From contig JAIXPW010000221.1 of the NCBI GenBank assembly GCA_027485995.1, forward strand, positions 33,486-97,485: a DNA stretch of 64,000 bases, in the 5' to 3' direction. The notes below the pieces were generated by a model. The model saw only the letters and a list, made by a program, of their open reading frames with translations, was not told the origin of the DNA and ran no database searches. The position numbers and the translations under genes were made by a program. Shown piece by piece: positions 24,577 through 34,203 of this stretch; the first letter of the stretch is position 1, and the number at the start of each line of letters is the position of its first letter. This stretch comes from Verrucomicrobiaceae bacterium. GTDB taxonomy: Bacteria > Verrucomicrobiota > Verrucomicrobiia > Verrucomicrobiales > Akkermansiaceae.

Positions 24577-25095
24577 TCAAGGCGAGGTGACGAAGCGCAG
24601 GTCGCTGGAGGCGCTGAGGTCCGCGTAGACGATGTTGGTGCTCTTCGGGCCAGGGTGCCAGCCTTCCTTGTCGGCGATCAGCGGGATGGCCTGGGGCTTT
24701 TCGTCGAGGTTGAAGAAGGCGAGGTTGGAGGCCAGTCGACCGCTCTGGGTGGAGTTCCAGAGGTAGCTGCTGCCGGTCTTTGCGAACTGCTTGCCATCGG
24801 CCGGGCAGTGGAAGGCTTCCTCATTGTTCAGGTAGGGCATGAGCACGGTTTCCAGAACCGCCACGTCATCATTCTTCGAGGAGCGTGAGGAGGCGATGTC
24901 GGGCATGCGGCGGTTGTTTTCCTGAAGATAGGACTCCAGCGCCACACCGAGGGCGCGCATTTTCGTCAGGCAGGACACCTGGCGGGACTTGTCGATGTTC
25001 TTGCGGAGGAACGGATAGGAAATGGCCGCCAGCGTGCCGATGATGGCGATCACGACGAGCAGCTCGACCAAGGTGAATCCACGGCGCGTTCTCAT
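24577..25095 (-). CDS. Type II secretion/type IV pilin-like pseudopilin
   Basis: A 172-residue protein with a classic prepilin N-terminus: RTRRGFTLVELLVVIAIIGT, with Gly at the cleavage site and Glu at position +5. A soluble beta domain follows. Such H-X9-DG/DUF1559-like pseudopilins are numerous in Verrucomicrobiota and Planctomycetota. No secretion or pilus genes are nearby. Its start overlaps by one base with the stop of the upstream gene, and it is followed directly by the ABC exporter genes, so it probably shares their transcript. Confidence 0.85.
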   Translation of the reverse strand: MRTRRGFTLVELLVVIAIIGTLAAISYPFLRKNIDKSRQVSCLTKMRALGVALESYLQENNRRMPDIASSRSSKNDDVAVLETVLMPYLNNEEAFHCPADGKQFAKTGSSYLWNSTQSGRLASNLAFFNLDEKPQAIPLIADKEGWHPGPKSTNIVYADLSASSDLRFVTSP

Positions 25096-25724
25096 TATCG
25101 TCTCCCTCCGAATTCGCCGCCGCGAAGGCCTTGCATCGTCTCATTCATCGCCTCCATCAGCGGGGCGAGGTCGAGCTTGGTGTCGGCGTTGGCTTTTTCA
25201 AAATAAGCGCGCATTCCCTGTTCGCTGGCCTTGGTCAGCAGGTCATCGCCCAGCTCGCGGGTGCGTTTCATTTCGGCCTGGGTGCGGCCGCTCTCGATCT
25301 CCTTCAGGCCCTGCTCGACGAATTTCTTCCGTTGGTCCGGCGGCATCGCATCGAGTGCCTCCATGAAGGTGTCCATCGTCTCGCGGATGGTCAGATCGAA
25401 AAACAGCTCGCGCTCCCTGGAGTTGAGCTTGCTGAAGAAGACCTCGTTTGAACGCTCGTCGCGGTTCTTCTGGCGTTCGCGGAAGTCGAGACGGTTCACC
25501 AGTCCGGCGATGTTCCGGATTTCCTTCTCGCGGCGTGCCGCCTCGGCTGGATCAGGATCGCCTTCCAGCTTCGACCAATCGTCGAGCTTCGCCTTGGCGA
25601 CCGTGCGCTCGAGCATGCTGGCGGTGACGCGTCGCGACGAGGCCCAGGCGCGGACTCCCCAAACGCCGATCCAGACGAGGACCAGAACGGCGAGGGCTTT
25701 GATGATGATGGCGCGGCGACCCAT
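25095..25724 (-). CDS. Single-pass helical membrane protein, hypothetical
   Basis: A 209-residue protein with an N-terminal membrane helix (IIIKALAVLVLVWIGVWGV). A long, charged, mostly helical exposed region follows (AARREKEIRNIAGLVNRLDF, RERQKNRDERSNEVFFSKLN). The C-terminus is Gly/Arg-rich (LRGGEFGGRR). No family is recognised. It lies at the head of a four-gene minus-strand run with the pseudopilin and ABC exporter. An accessory role at the membrane is plausible but unproven. Confidence 0.7.
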   Translation of the reverse strand: MGRRAIIIKALAVLVLVWIGVWGVRAWASSRRVTASMLERTVAKAKLDDWSKLEGDPDPAEAARREKEIRNIAGLVNRLDFRERQKNRDERSNEVFFSKLNSRERELFFDLTIRETMDTFMEALDAMPPDQRKKFVEQGLKEIESGRTQAEMKRTRELGDDLLTKASEQGMRAYFEKANADTKLDLAPLMEAMNETMQGLRGGEFGGRR

Positions 25725-25802
25725 GACGGAGGCGAAATTAGCGGGGAAATGGCGACACGCAAGAGCCTGGGATGGAGAAAGCGGCTGGCGCAGGTTTTCC
25801 GA

Positions 25803-27392
25803 TCAGGAAGCACGTTTGCCGATCCGTCTGCGGACGATGGCGAGAAACTCGGCGGCCTCCTCGACGCGGAAGAGCTTCGCGAGGAAAAAGTAAACCCCTC
25901 CCGCGACCGGGATCACCAGCGACAACCCGGCGATGCGGGCGAGAGCGCTCATCTGGCCGAGATCATGGAAGAGGAAGCGGTTCGAGGCCAGGCAGATGCC
26001 GGCCATGGCCGCTCCGGCGAGCAGGAGCTTGGCGATCAGGATCAGCAGCGCCCGCGTTTCCAGGCCTGTGGTCATCCGCGACATGACGAGGTAGAGGATG
26101 ATGAAATTCGTGGTGGCCACGAGGCTGGTGGTGATCGCCAGGGCCTCGACGCCCATGCGGAGCACCACGACGAAGTACCAGTTCGAGCTCACGCTCAACG
26201 CGATCGCCAGGAAGCTGACCAGCATCGGCACCCATCTACGGTCTGCGGCATAAAAGGCCGGTTGCAGGACTTTCAACCACGAATACGCCAGCAGTCCGAT
26301 GCCATAGCCACGCAGCGCTGCGGCTGTGACGAGGCGGTTTTCCGGGGTGAATCGGCCGTGTTCGAACAGCGCGCTGATGATCGGCTCGGCGAGGAAGCAA
26401 AGCCCGAGCGCGGAGGGCAGCACCAGGAAGGTCACCAGCCGGATGCCCTTTGCCAGCAGCCCGCGGAAGTCGTCGCCGAGCTTGCCGGTGGCGGCGAGTG
26501 ACAGCGCGGGAAGCGTCACGGTGGCGACCGCCACGCCGAAGACGCCGATGGGCAGCTGCATCAGGCGGAAGGCTCCGTTGAGCGCACTGACGGCAGACTG
26601 GCCGATGGAGGTCGCGAACTGCGAGTTGATGACGACATTGATCTGGACCACCGACGCGGAGATCACCGCCGGTCCCATCAGCGAGAAAATTTTCCGCACA
26701 TTCGAGTCGTTCCAGTTCCAATCCGGTCGCCAGCGGAACCCGAGGCGGCGCAGCGAGGGGAACTGGCAGACGAGCTGGCCGAGCCCGCCGACCAGCACGC
26801 CGATCGCCATGCCGACCATCGTCATCGGCCCGCGATTCGGATCGAGCCAGAGGCCGATGCCGGTGCCGGCGATGATCGAGCCGAGATTGAAGAAGCAGGA
26901 GGAAAGCGCCGGGATGCCGAAGACGCCGCGCGCATTGAGGATGCCCATCACCAGGGCGGCCAGGCTGACCAGCAGCATGAAGGGCCACATGATGCGTGTC
27001 ATCTTCACCGTCAGGGCGATGTCATCCGGCGAGAAAGTCTTGTGGCCGAAGGCCGTCAGCAGGTGCACGAGCTGCGGCGAAAAGATGATCCCGACGATCG
27101 AAATGGCCGACATCGCGATTGCCACGATAGTGATCATCCGCGCGGCGAGCGGCCACGCGCTTTCCGGTCCGGTTTCCTTGATCTTCTTCGAAAAGGTCGT
27201 GACGAAGGCCTGGGACAACGCGCCTTCCGCGAACAGATCGCGCAGCAGGTTCGGGATGCGGAAGGCGATGTTGAAGCAGTCTGTCAGGACGCCGTAGCCG
27301 AACATCGCGGCGAAGATCTGATCGCGAACAAGCCCCAGAACGCGGCTCGCCATCACGGCGGCGCTGACTTTCCAGGTGGCTTTGGCGGACAT
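25803..27392 (-). CDS. murJ: Lipid II flippase
   Basis: A 529-residue MviN/MurJ protein with about fourteen membrane segments. The family start is ASRVLGLVRDQIFAAMFG, then NIAFRIPNLLRDLFAEGALS and an internal QINVVINSQFATSIGQSAVS. It flips lipid II across the inner membrane for peptidoglycan synthesis. The length is normal for the family. It begins 11 bp after the threonylcarbamoyl-AMP synthase gene and is probably co-transcribed with it. Confidence 0.95.
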   Translation of the reverse strand: MSAKATWKVSAAVMASRVLGLVRDQIFAAMFGYGVLTDCFNIAFRIPNLLRDLFAEGALSQAFVTTFSKKIKETGPESAWPLAARMITIVAIAMSAISIVGIIFSPQLVHLLTAFGHKTFSPDDIALTVKMTRIMWPFMLLVSLAALVMGILNARGVFGIPALSSCFFNLGSIIAGTGIGLWLDPNRGPMTMVGMAIGVLVGGLGQLVCQFPSLRRLGFRWRPDWNWNDSNVRKIFSLMGPAVISASVVQINVVINSQFATSIGQSAVSALNGAFRLMQLPIGVFGVAVATVTLPALSLAATGKLGDDFRGLLAKGIRLVTFLVLPSALGLCFLAEPIISALFEHGRFTPENRLVTAAALRGYGIGLLAYSWLKVLQPAFYAADRRWVPMLVSFLAIALSVSSNWYFVVVLRMGVEALAITTSLVATTNFIILYLVMSRMTTGLETRALLILIAKLLLAGAAMAGICLASNRFLFHDLGQMSALARIAGLSLVIPVAGGVYFFLAKLFRVEEAAEFLAIVRRRIGKRAS

Positions 27393-27403
27393 GGAACTGC
27401 GGA

Positions 27404-28438
27404 TTATTTCGCGGCCGCGCGGCGGAGACGATCCATGATGGCCACGCCCAGGCCAGTCTCGCTGACCGGCTCGACGACGATGGCATCGAGCCCGGCCTCA
27501 TCGAGCAGGCGCATCAGGAAAAACAGCCGGATGGCGGCCTCCGCGAGCTTGCCGTTGCCGGGGCTGAGCGACTCGACCATTTCCCACTCGTGGAGGTCGA
27601 GGTAGCCATCGTTTTCCTCGCCGCGATAGCTGAGCAGGCCGTAGCGCTTGCCCTCTTCCGGCACGAAGTCGGAAGGCTTCGTCAGCAGGATCATCGGAGT
27701 ACGAGGCGCATAGTGGCTGGCGAGCTGGCCGGGGGCCTGGACTGCTTCGCCGGGCTTCAGCTTGACCTTCTCGACGCGGCCAAAGGGCTGCAGCTGCTCC
27801 TTCGTCACCGGGCCCGCACGCAGCAGCCAGAACAGCGGCTTTTTCCCCTCGCGCGGCTCGATGGAAATGATCGTGCTTTCCAGACCTTCGCAGCAGGCCC
27901 CGCCATCGACGATCAGCGGGATGCGGCCATCGAGTTCCTTCTGCACGGCGCTGGCCGAGGTCGGGGAAATACGGCCGAAGCGGTTGGCACTCGGTGCGGC
28001 GATCGGTCGGCCCAGCTCCTTGCAGACCGCGCGGAAAATCGGGTGGGCGCTCTGGCGGATGGCGACGGTCGGCAGCCCGCTGGTCACAATGTCCGGCACG
28101 ACGTCCTTTTTCGGCAGCACCAGGGTCAGCGGCCCCGGCCAGAAGGTGGAGGCCAGTTTTTCAACCGTGTCCTTGATCGATTCATCGACATTCGCCAGGT
28201 CGTACATCTCGCCCTTGCGGCTGATGTGGACGATCAGCGGATCGAACGACGGGCGCTCCTTGGCGGCGAACACCTTCGCCACCGCATCGGCGTTGAAGGC
28301 GTCCGCGCCGAGGCCATAAACGGTCTCGGAAGGCAGGGCGACAATCTCGCCAGCGGCCAGCAGTTCGGCGGCCGCGCTGACGGCGGACTTCATGTCGTCC
28401 TCGCTGGCAATAATGATCCGGGTCTCAGTCACGCCCAC
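27404..28438 (-). CDS. tsaC: Threonylcarbamoyl-AMP synthase (Sua5 type)
   Basis: A 344-residue, two-domain Sua5/YwlC-type enzyme. The YrdC domain covers residues 15-205 (VALPSETVYGLGADAFNADA, SFDPLIVHI, ANRFGRISPTSA). A linker (PGQLASHYAPRTPM) and a C-terminal Sua5 domain follow. It makes threonylcarbamoyl-AMP for t6A37 modification of tRNAs. The apparent start is GTG at 28436-28438. It shares a transcript with murJ, which follows after 11 bp. Confidence 0.95.
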   Translation of the reverse strand: MGVTETRIIIASEDDMKSAVSAAAELLAAGEIVALPSETVYGLGADAFNADAVAKVFAAKERPSFDPLIVHISRKGEMYDLANVDESIKDTVEKLASTFWPGPLTLVLPKKDVVPDIVTSGLPTVAIRQSAHPIFRAVCKELGRPIAAPSANRFGRISPTSASAVQKELDGRIPLIVDGGACCEGLESTIISIEPREGKKPLFWLLRAGPVTKEQLQPFGRVEKVKLKPGEAVQAPGQLASHYAPRTPMILLTKPSDFVPEEGKRYGLLSYRGEENDGYLDLHEWEMVESLSPGNGKLAEAAIRLFFLMRLLDEAGLDAIVVEPVSETGLGVAIMDRLRRAAAK

Positions 28439-28527
28439 CGCTTAGCAGATGCCCCCCGCCGACGGGAAACCGCATTTTCGCAATTCGTCACCGGCAGCCG
28501 AAAGGTTCTAACGGTCAGTCCGCCGGG

Positions 28528-28556
28528 TTGACTCTCCGTCCCGGCGGGGCTAAGCC
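28528..28556 (+). promoter_or_regulatory. Possible promoter of the 28566 gene
   Basis: TTGACT (28528-28533) and TAAGCC (28551-28556) are spaced by 17 bp. The -10 match is weak. As at 3772, initiation would fall only a few bases before the ATG. Confidence 0.3.
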
Positions 28557-28565
28557 TCCGTAGCC

Positions 28566-29435
28566 ATGAACCTGCGTCTTCTTTCCCGCCTCTGCGGCCT
28601 CGCTCTCATTTCCGTGACTGCGGCCCATGGCCAGATCAGCGCCACGCTGCGGCTGAACAAGACCCAGTATGTCGCCGGGGAGGCCGTCATCGGAGTGGTG
28701 ACGATCACCAACAACTCCGGCCAGGACCAGGTTTTCCAGACCACCACCCGGATGCCCTGGCTGGATTTCGTGATCAAGGATGGCAAGGGCGAGCCGACGA
28801 CCCCGAAGGGCCGCGTGGGCTTTGGAGCGGTGAAGATCCCAGCCGGCCAGACGATGGCCCGAGAGGTGGTGTTGAACTCGTTTTTCCAACTCTCCGATCC
28901 CGGCAGCTACTCGGTTTACGGCGTGGTCCGCACCCCTGGTCAGATGTCAGAGGGCTTCAGCACCAACCGCCTGCTCTTCAACCTCAGCGCCGCCCGTCCC
29001 TACTGGACCCAGAAGGTCGGTGTGAAGGGGAATGCCTCGAAACTCCGCGAATTCCGCGTCCTGAACTACTCGGGCAACCAGAAAACCGAGCTCTACGTCC
29101 AGGTCATGGACTGCTCCACCGGCACCTCCATCCAGACCTACTCCATCGGCGAGGTGCTGATGTTCCGGAAACCCCAGATCACCGTCGACCGCAACCAGGT
29201 CCTCCACGTCTTCTTCCTATCCGGCCCGACGATGTGGACCCACATTCAGGTCGATACCAACGGCAAGCTCCTCAAGCGGGAATTCCACATCCGCGGCCCT
29301 CAGGGCGATCCCCAGCTTCTGGCCATGAGGGACGGCAGCATCGGAATCTCCAACAGCATCCCCTACGACCCGAAAGCCGCTGCCGAGGCGAAGGCCAAGG
29401 TCCGCAAGGCCTCGGATCGACCCGCAGGTTTCTAA
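28566..29435 (+). CDS. Exported hypothetical protein with an Ig-like first domain
   Basis: A 289-residue protein with a signal peptide (LSRLCGLALISVTAAHG). Residues 25-125 look like an Ig-like/intracellular-proteinase-inhibitor-type beta sandwich (ATLRLNKTQYVAGEAVIGVV, VTITNNSGQDQVF, REVVLNSFFQLSDPGSYSVY). The second half is beta-rich and could be a small propeller fragment (QITVDRNQVLHVFFLSGPTM). The tail is Ala/Lys-rich. Function unknown. Confidence 0.7.
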   Translation: MNLRLLSRLCGLALISVTAAHGQISATLRLNKTQYVAGEAVIGVVTITNNSGQDQVFQTTTRMPWLDFVIKDGKGEPTTPKGRVGFGAVKIPAGQTMAREVVLNSFFQLSDPGSYSVYGVVRTPGQMSEGFSTNRLLFNLSAARPYWTQKVGVKGNASKLREFRVLNYSGNQKTELYVQVMDCSTGTSIQTYSIGEVLMFRKPQITVDRNQVLHVFFLSGPTMWTHIQVDTNGKLLKREFHIRGPQGDPQLLAMRDGSIGISNSIPYDPKAAAEAKAKVRKASDRPAGF

Positions 29436-29525
29436 GCTCCGAAAGGTGCTGCGGATCCCCCAAATCCCTTTACTTTGCCGAGGCTTTTCTTAACCCTTCC
29501 TAATTGTTTTCAAAAGCGAAGCATC

Positions 29526-30137
29526 ATGCGCACCATTTTCAATCGGATCCTGGCCCTCGCGGCCATCAGCCTGCTTTCCGCCGCTCCGGCTGAGGCACGC
29601 TATTTCAAGACAGTCGTGATCGATGCCGGTCACGGCGGTCACGACAAGGGGGCCCAGTGGGGCCAGGTTTATGAGAAGCACCTCTGCCTGGACACCGCGA
29701 CCCGTCTGGAAGCCTACCTGAAGTCGATGGGATTCAGGACGGTGATGACCCGCAGCAGCGACAATTTCGTCTCCCTTCCCGGACGCGTTTCCATCGCCAA
29801 CCGATACTCCGACGCGATTTTTGTGTCGGTGCATTACAACTTCACCTGGAACCGCGATGCCTGCGGACTTGAAACCTTCTACTGCAACAGCACGGAAAGC
29901 CAGACGCTCGCCCAGTATGTCCAGCAGAACATCTGCAGGAAAGTACGCGCCACCGACCGGCATTCGAAGTTCGCCCGCTTTTATGTGATCCGCCACACGA
30001 AGATCCCCGCAGTCCTGGTGGAGTGCGGTTTCGTCAGCAATACGTCCGAGCGCAACCGCATGAAGACGGCGGCCTATCGGGATTCCCTCGCCAAGGGCAT
30101 CGCCGAATCCGTCATGCGCTATCGCAAGAGCGGTTGA
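29526..30137 (+). CDS. N-acetylmuramoyl-L-alanine amidase (amidase_3)
   Basis: A 203-residue exported zinc amidase. A signal peptide (LALAAISLLSAAPAEA) precedes the catalytic domain. Zinc ligands lie in VIDAGHGGHDKGA and in FVSVHYNF, and the catalytic Glu in AVLVECGFVSN. It cleaves the bond between muramic acid and the stem peptide during wall remodelling. Start chosen at ATG 29526, before the signal peptide. There are no SPOR or LysM repeats, so localisation must come from the core domain. Confidence 0.92.
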   Translation: MRTIFNRILALAAISLLSAAPAEARYFKTVVIDAGHGGHDKGAQWGQVYEKHLCLDTATRLEAYLKSMGFRTVMTRSSDNFVSLPGRVSIANRYSDAIFVSVHYNFTWNRDACGLETFYCNSTESQTLAQYVQQNICRKVRATDRHSKFARFYVIRHTKIPAVLVECGFVSNTSERNRMKTAAYRDSLAKGIAESVMRYRKSG

Positions 30138-30183
30138 GATTTTGTCACTGCCACCCCGTTCCGGTTCCGATACGCTCGGCGAC

Positions 30184-31677
30184 ATGGGTGCGGTGACAGC
30201 TGAGGAAATGCGGAGGATCGAGGAAGTGGCCTTCCGTGGAGGAGCCACGCCGGCAGGACTCATGGAAACGGCTGGCCGACGTCTCGGGCTGGCGATGAGG
30301 CGCTTTTTCCCGATTCCCGGAACCGCCGTCGCTTACCTCGGGAAAGGCCACAACGCCGGAGACGCCCTCATCGCCCTCCGTGAACTGCGGGCCGCAGGCT
30401 GGCGGATCAAGGTGCGGGCCGCGTTTCCGGCGGTGGAATGGGCCGCGCTGACCCGCGCGGTGCTTCGCTCGCTTGGCGAGGTCGAGCGGCTGGACGGGCC
30501 GCTGGATCCGGTCGAGTTGGAGCGCCCGTTGGTGCTGATCGATGGACTGGTGGGCATCGGCGCACGTGGACCGCTGCGGGGAAACCTCGCGGAACTCGCG
30601 GAGGAAATGAATGCGCTCCGACAACAGGCCGGAGCCCGGATCGCCGCGGTGGACCTTCCATCGGGCATCGACTCCGACTCGGGCGAACTCTTTCCCGGCG
30701 GGGTGCTGGCAGATGCAACCTTCACGATCGGCGTGCCGAAACGCGGCCTGCTCTCCTCGCGGGCGGTCAATGCCGTCGGCGTGATCATCCTCGTGCCGTT
30801 GTCGGAACTGCCAGTGCCGGCCGTTGGCGACCTCGGCCTGATTTCCCCGCAGACCTTTCCGGCGAAAGGCGGTCCGCGGCCCTACGAGTTTCACAAGGGC
30901 CTCGCCGGTCGCGTCAACGTCCTCGCCGGTTCGTCCGCCTACACGGGTGCGGCCATTCTCGCGGCGACCGGTGCCTTGCGCGCCGGGGCAGGGCTGGTGA
31001 CGCTGCACCTGCCGCAGGAAATCGTCGCGCGGGTGTCCGTCGGCTGCCCGCCGGAGGTGATCGTGCGGGCTTATGACACGCTCGATGAGCTGGTTGATAC
31101 TGCCGGCGATGCCTGGGTCGTGGGGCCTGGGCTCGGGCCGCTGGCTGAGGCGGAAACTTCTGCTCTTCTTCGATTGCTGGAGCGTGGAAACATTCCCTGC
31201 GTCGTCGATGCCGATGCCTTGAATGCCGTGGCGCGTGCCGGAGCAGTGACCCGTCTGCCTGCCGCCCATGTGATCACGCCGCATCCTGGTGAGTTCCGGC
31301 GACTGGCCCCGGATCTCGATGGCTCCACGCGTGAGTCAGCCGCCCGGGCTTTCGCCGACCGCACGTCACCGGTGCTCTTGTTGAAAGGCGCGCGGACCCT
31401 TGTCACCGCCGCGAATCAGCCGCTGTGGTGCAATTCCACCGGCACGCCCGGCATGGCCTGCGGAGGTCAGGGCGATGTGCTTTCCGGAGTCATCGGGGCC
31501 TTGCTGGCGTCCGGATCGACCGCACTCGTGGCCGCCGCGCGCGGGGCCTGGCTGTGTGGTCGCGCCTCGGAGATCGCCCTTTCTGGTCGCACGCTCAGCG
31601 AGGAATCCCTGCTCCCCCAGGACACGCTGGCCCATCTCGGCGCAGCGTTTCTCGACTGGCGTGAGCAAGCCCGCTGA
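30184..31677 (+). CDS. nnr: Bifunctional NAD(P)HX epimerase/dehydratase
   Basis: A 497-residue metabolite-repair enzyme. The N-terminal YjeF_N domain (residues 1-215: AEEMRRIEEVAFRGGATPAG, YLGKGHNAGDALI) epimerises damaged hydrated NAD(P)H. The C-terminal ADP-dependent dehydratase domain (CarbK-like: VLAGSSAYTGAAILAATGAL, VVDADALNAVA, GTPGMACGGQGDVLSGVIGA) restores NAD(P)H. The ATG at 30184 starts the conserved domain. It lies 46 bp after the amidase gene on the same strand. Confidence 0.94.
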   Translation: MGAVTAEEMRRIEEVAFRGGATPAGLMETAGRRLGLAMRRFFPIPGTAVAYLGKGHNAGDALIALRELRAAGWRIKVRAAFPAVEWAALTRAVLRSLGEVERLDGPLDPVELERPLVLIDGLVGIGARGPLRGNLAELAEEMNALRQQAGARIAAVDLPSGIDSDSGELFPGGVLADATFTIGVPKRGLLSSRAVNAVGVIILVPLSELPVPAVGDLGLISPQTFPAKGGPRPYEFHKGLAGRVNVLAGSSAYTGAAILAATGALRAGAGLVTLHLPQEIVARVSVGCPPEVIVRAYDTLDELVDTAGDAWVVGPGLGPLAEAETSALLRLLERGNIPCVVDADALNAVARAGAVTRLPAAHVITPHPGEFRRLAPDLDGSTRESAARAFADRTSPVLLLKGARTLVTAANQPLWCNSTGTPGMACGGQGDVLSGVIGALLASGSTALVAAARGAWLCGRASEIALSGRTLSEESLLPQDTLAHLGAAFLDWREQAR

Positions 31678-31680
31678 GTC

Positions 31681-32748
31681 TTACGCCATCAGCTCCGCGA
31701 ACACCATCGTGCCGGCGTTGGTCTGGATGGTGCTGATGACGATCACATCCACCGAGGAGCCGATCTTTGCCACCGCGTGGTTGACCACGATCATCGTGCC
31801 ATCGGAAAGGTAGCCGACTCCCTGATGATCTTCCTTTCCGCCACGGACGAGGGGGATGCGCATTCGCTCGCCGATGGCGATTACCGGCTTGAGGGCATCG
31901 ACCAGCTCGTGAATGTTCAGCACCGGGATGTTTTGCAGCTTGGCGACCTTCGTCAGTGTTTCATCGCCCGTCATCAGCCGGGCCCCGAGCAGCACCGTCG
32001 TCTCCATCAGCCGGGTGTTCATCGTTTCGTCGCCACGCAGGCCGTTGGCATCGTGGATGGAAACCTGGATGTCCTTGGCGGATTGCATTTGCTCCAGACT
32101 GGCCAGCCCGCGCTCGCCCCGGTGGCGGCTCGCGGCGACCGGGGAGTTCGCCAGCGCATGCAGCTCATCGAGCACGAAGTGCGGCACGATCAGGCGACCA
32201 TGGAGAAAGCCAGCGCGAAGGACGGCTGGCACCCGACCGTCCATCACCGCCTCGGCATCGAGCACGATGGGCTGGCCGGACGAGGCATCCTGGCGAAAGC
32301 GCACGTAGGGAATGATGAAGGCGAAGTCATCACGGCTGCTGCGCAAGGCCAGCACCACGCCGATGAAACCGAAGCTCGCATACAGCGCGACATCGAACGA
32401 CAGCCGCAGCGCATTGGTCACCGTGTCAAAGTCCGCCTGACTCGCAAGTCGGTCGCGGAATACCAGGTCGAACAAGGCCGTGAAGTGCACACGCGTCAGC
32501 AGCCAGGCACAGAACAGGCCGACGCCCAGGCCGAAGGTGGCCGTGGAAAATCCGCGCAGCGAAAACCCACGGATCAGGGTCTCGATCAGGATGAAAAATC
32601 CTGCGACCAGCAATCCACCAATCAAGCCAACCCACAAGGCCACCTCAAACTCGGTCCCCTTCGTGCTCAGCGCGATCGCGTAGCCGGCCGTCGCACATAC
32701 CAGCAGGTAGGTCAGGCGGGCGACATTGACGGAGGGCGGGGAAGGCAT
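31681..32748 (-). CDS. Membrane-anchored PIN/TRAM domain protein (YacL-like)
   Basis: A 355-residue protein with four N-terminal membrane helices (residues 10-135). A PIN ribonuclease-like domain follows, with acidic residues in VLDAEAVMDGRVP, VLDELHALANSP and LMTGDETLTKVA. A C-terminal TRAM-like RNA-binding segment is next (MRIPLVRGGKEDHQGVGYLS). It matches the YacL/PilT-N membrane protein family, whose physiological substrate is not established. The stop is 3 bp from the convergent nnr gene. Confidence 0.88.
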   Translation of the reverse strand: MPSPPSVNVARLTYLLVCATAGYAIALSTKGTEFEVALWVGLIGGLLVAGFFILIETLIRGFSLRGFSTATFGLGVGLFCAWLLTRVHFTALFDLVFRDRLASQADFDTVTNALRLSFDVALYASFGFIGVVLALRSSRDDFAFIIPYVRFRQDASSGQPIVLDAEAVMDGRVPAVLRAGFLHGRLIVPHFVLDELHALANSPVAASRHRGERGLASLEQMQSAKDIQVSIHDANGLRGDETMNTRLMETTVLLGARLMTGDETLTKVAKLQNIPVLNIHELVDALKPVIAIGERMRIPLVRGGKEDHQGVGYLSDGTMIVVNHAVAKIGSSVDVIVISTIQTNAGTMVFAELMA

Positions 32749-32829
32749 GCGGTTGGTCTCGTTCCACCCTTCGACATCAGGCCAATCACCGCAAGCCCAG
32801 AAGCGGGAGCCTTCGATGAGGCCGCCCTC

Positions 32830-34203
32830 TCATTCCACGGGGTCCCGGTCCGCACTGCCCACCGGGACCCGGAATTCAAACTCGATCCATCCCGGTTCGC
32901 TTTCGTTGAGCACCAGGTCGCCGCCATGCGCGCGGATCAGTTCGCGGGCAATGTTCAGCCCCAGTCCGTGGCCGCGGACGTTTTCCCCGACTTGGCTGCC
33001 ACGATGGAAACGGTCGAACAGCCGCGCCTGATCCTCCTCGGGGATCGGATCGCCGGTGTTGCGGACGCGCACGATCGCCCACTCGCCATCCGTGTTTCCA
33101 AAGACCTCGATCGCCCCGCCTTCGGATGCATACTTCGCGGCGTTCTCGACGAGGTTCTGCAGCACCATCGCCACGCGACGCCGATCCGCCTGCGCGGTCA
33201 GGCTTTCCGGCAGCTCCAGCTCGACGCTGAGATTGCGGTCCGCCACCAGCACCACGAGATCGTCCGCCGCCGCTTCGATCATCGCCTTGAGATCGATTTC
33301 CTCGGCCTCGATGACCAGACGCCCCGCATCCGCCTGAGCCAGCAGCAGCAGGTCCTCGATCAGCGCTGTTAGACGCCGCGTCTGCTGACGGAGCAGCGAA
33401 ACCTCCGCCGCCTGGGCGTCGGTCAGGCCGGTCTCGTGGGAAAGGTGGTCCAGTCCGGCGCGCAGGATCGAGACGGGTGTCTTGAGCTGGTGCGAGGCAT
33501 CCGCCGAGAAGCGTGCCGCCGCCGCGTAGGAGGCCTGCAACCGGTCGAAGCTGCGGTTGAGCACTTCGGTGAGTCGGGCGATCTCATCCTTCGCTCCGGG
33601 CATGGGCAGCCTCTCGTTCGGGTTCGCCGTGCTGATCCGCTCCGCGGCCGCGGAAAGACCGGCCACCGGAGCCACGGCGCGTCGTCCCAGCCACAGCCCG
33701 CCGATGAAGACCACCAGCCCGACGACCGGCAGCGACAAGAGCAGCGCGAGTTTCAAGTCGTCCTGAAAGCGCTCGATCGTCCCGAGCCGCGTGCCGATGC
33801 GGATCAGATACGGGCCTTCCTGACGGATCGCGACGCGGCAGTTGCGCTCAAACATCACCACCGTCTTGGTGTCGCCATCGCGCCCCTCGATCATCGTGTC
33901 GCGCAGGTTCGGCGAGCGATACAGCACCTGGCCTTCCGGTCCCTCGACGATCAGGTAGCGGCCTTGCAAGGCCAGCGGAATGAACTTCGCGGACAAGGGT
34001 CGACGTGGATCGACTGGCGCTCCCCTGAAGTTTTGAAGATCGCGGATAAGCTCCTCCGCATCGGTTTGCAGCGATTCATCCAACTGCCGGATCTGATGGA
34101 AATACAGCGTCGGCATCAACACCGCCGAGCCAGCTCCGAGGGCCACCATGGTGAGCAGCGCCGCGTAGACGCCTACTTTCACCTTGAGGGACCAGCGTTT
34201 CAT
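32830..34203 (-). CDS. Sensor histidine kinase (CusS/QseC-like)
   Basis: A 457-residue two-TM sensor. TM1 is near residues 8-30 and a periplasmic loop of about 120 residues follows. TM2 is near residues 155-175 (LALLLSLPVVGLVVFIGGLW). Then come a HAMP domain, a HisKA box (FSADASHQLKTPVSILR) and an HATPase_c with NLVENAAKYA and GHGLGLNIARELI. It phosphorylates the regulator encoded directly upstream; the start and stop overlap by four bases (34200-34203). The stimulus is unknown; similarity to CusS-type sensors hints at envelope or metal signals. Confidence 0.93.
   Translation of the reverse strand: MKRWSLKVKVGVYAALLTMVALGAGSAVLMPTLYFHQIRQLDESLQTDAEELIRDLQNFRGAPVDPRRPLSAKFIPLALQGRYLIVEGPEGQVLYRSPNLRDTMIEGRDGDTKTVVMFERNCRVAIRQEGPYLIRIGTRLGTIERFQDDLKLALLLSLPVVGLVVFIGGLWLGRRAVAPVAGLSAAAERISTANPNERLPMPGAKDEIARLTEVLNRSFDRLQASYAAAARFSADASHQLKTPVSILRAGLDHLSHETGLTDAQAAEVSLLRQQTRRLTALIEDLLLLAQADAGRLVIEAEEIDLKAMIEAAADDLVVLVADRNLSVELELPESLTAQADRRRVAMVLQNLVENAAKYASEGGAIEVFGNTDGEWAIVRVRNTGDPIPEEDQARLFDRFHRGSQVGENVRGHGLGLNIARELIRAHGGDLVLNESEPGWIEFEFRVPVGSADRDPVE

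Noticed and set aside
31777..33372. A 531-codon plus-strand frame.
   Set aside because: It is antisense to the PIN/TRAM gene and the histidine kinase gene, both of which carry clear family motifs.
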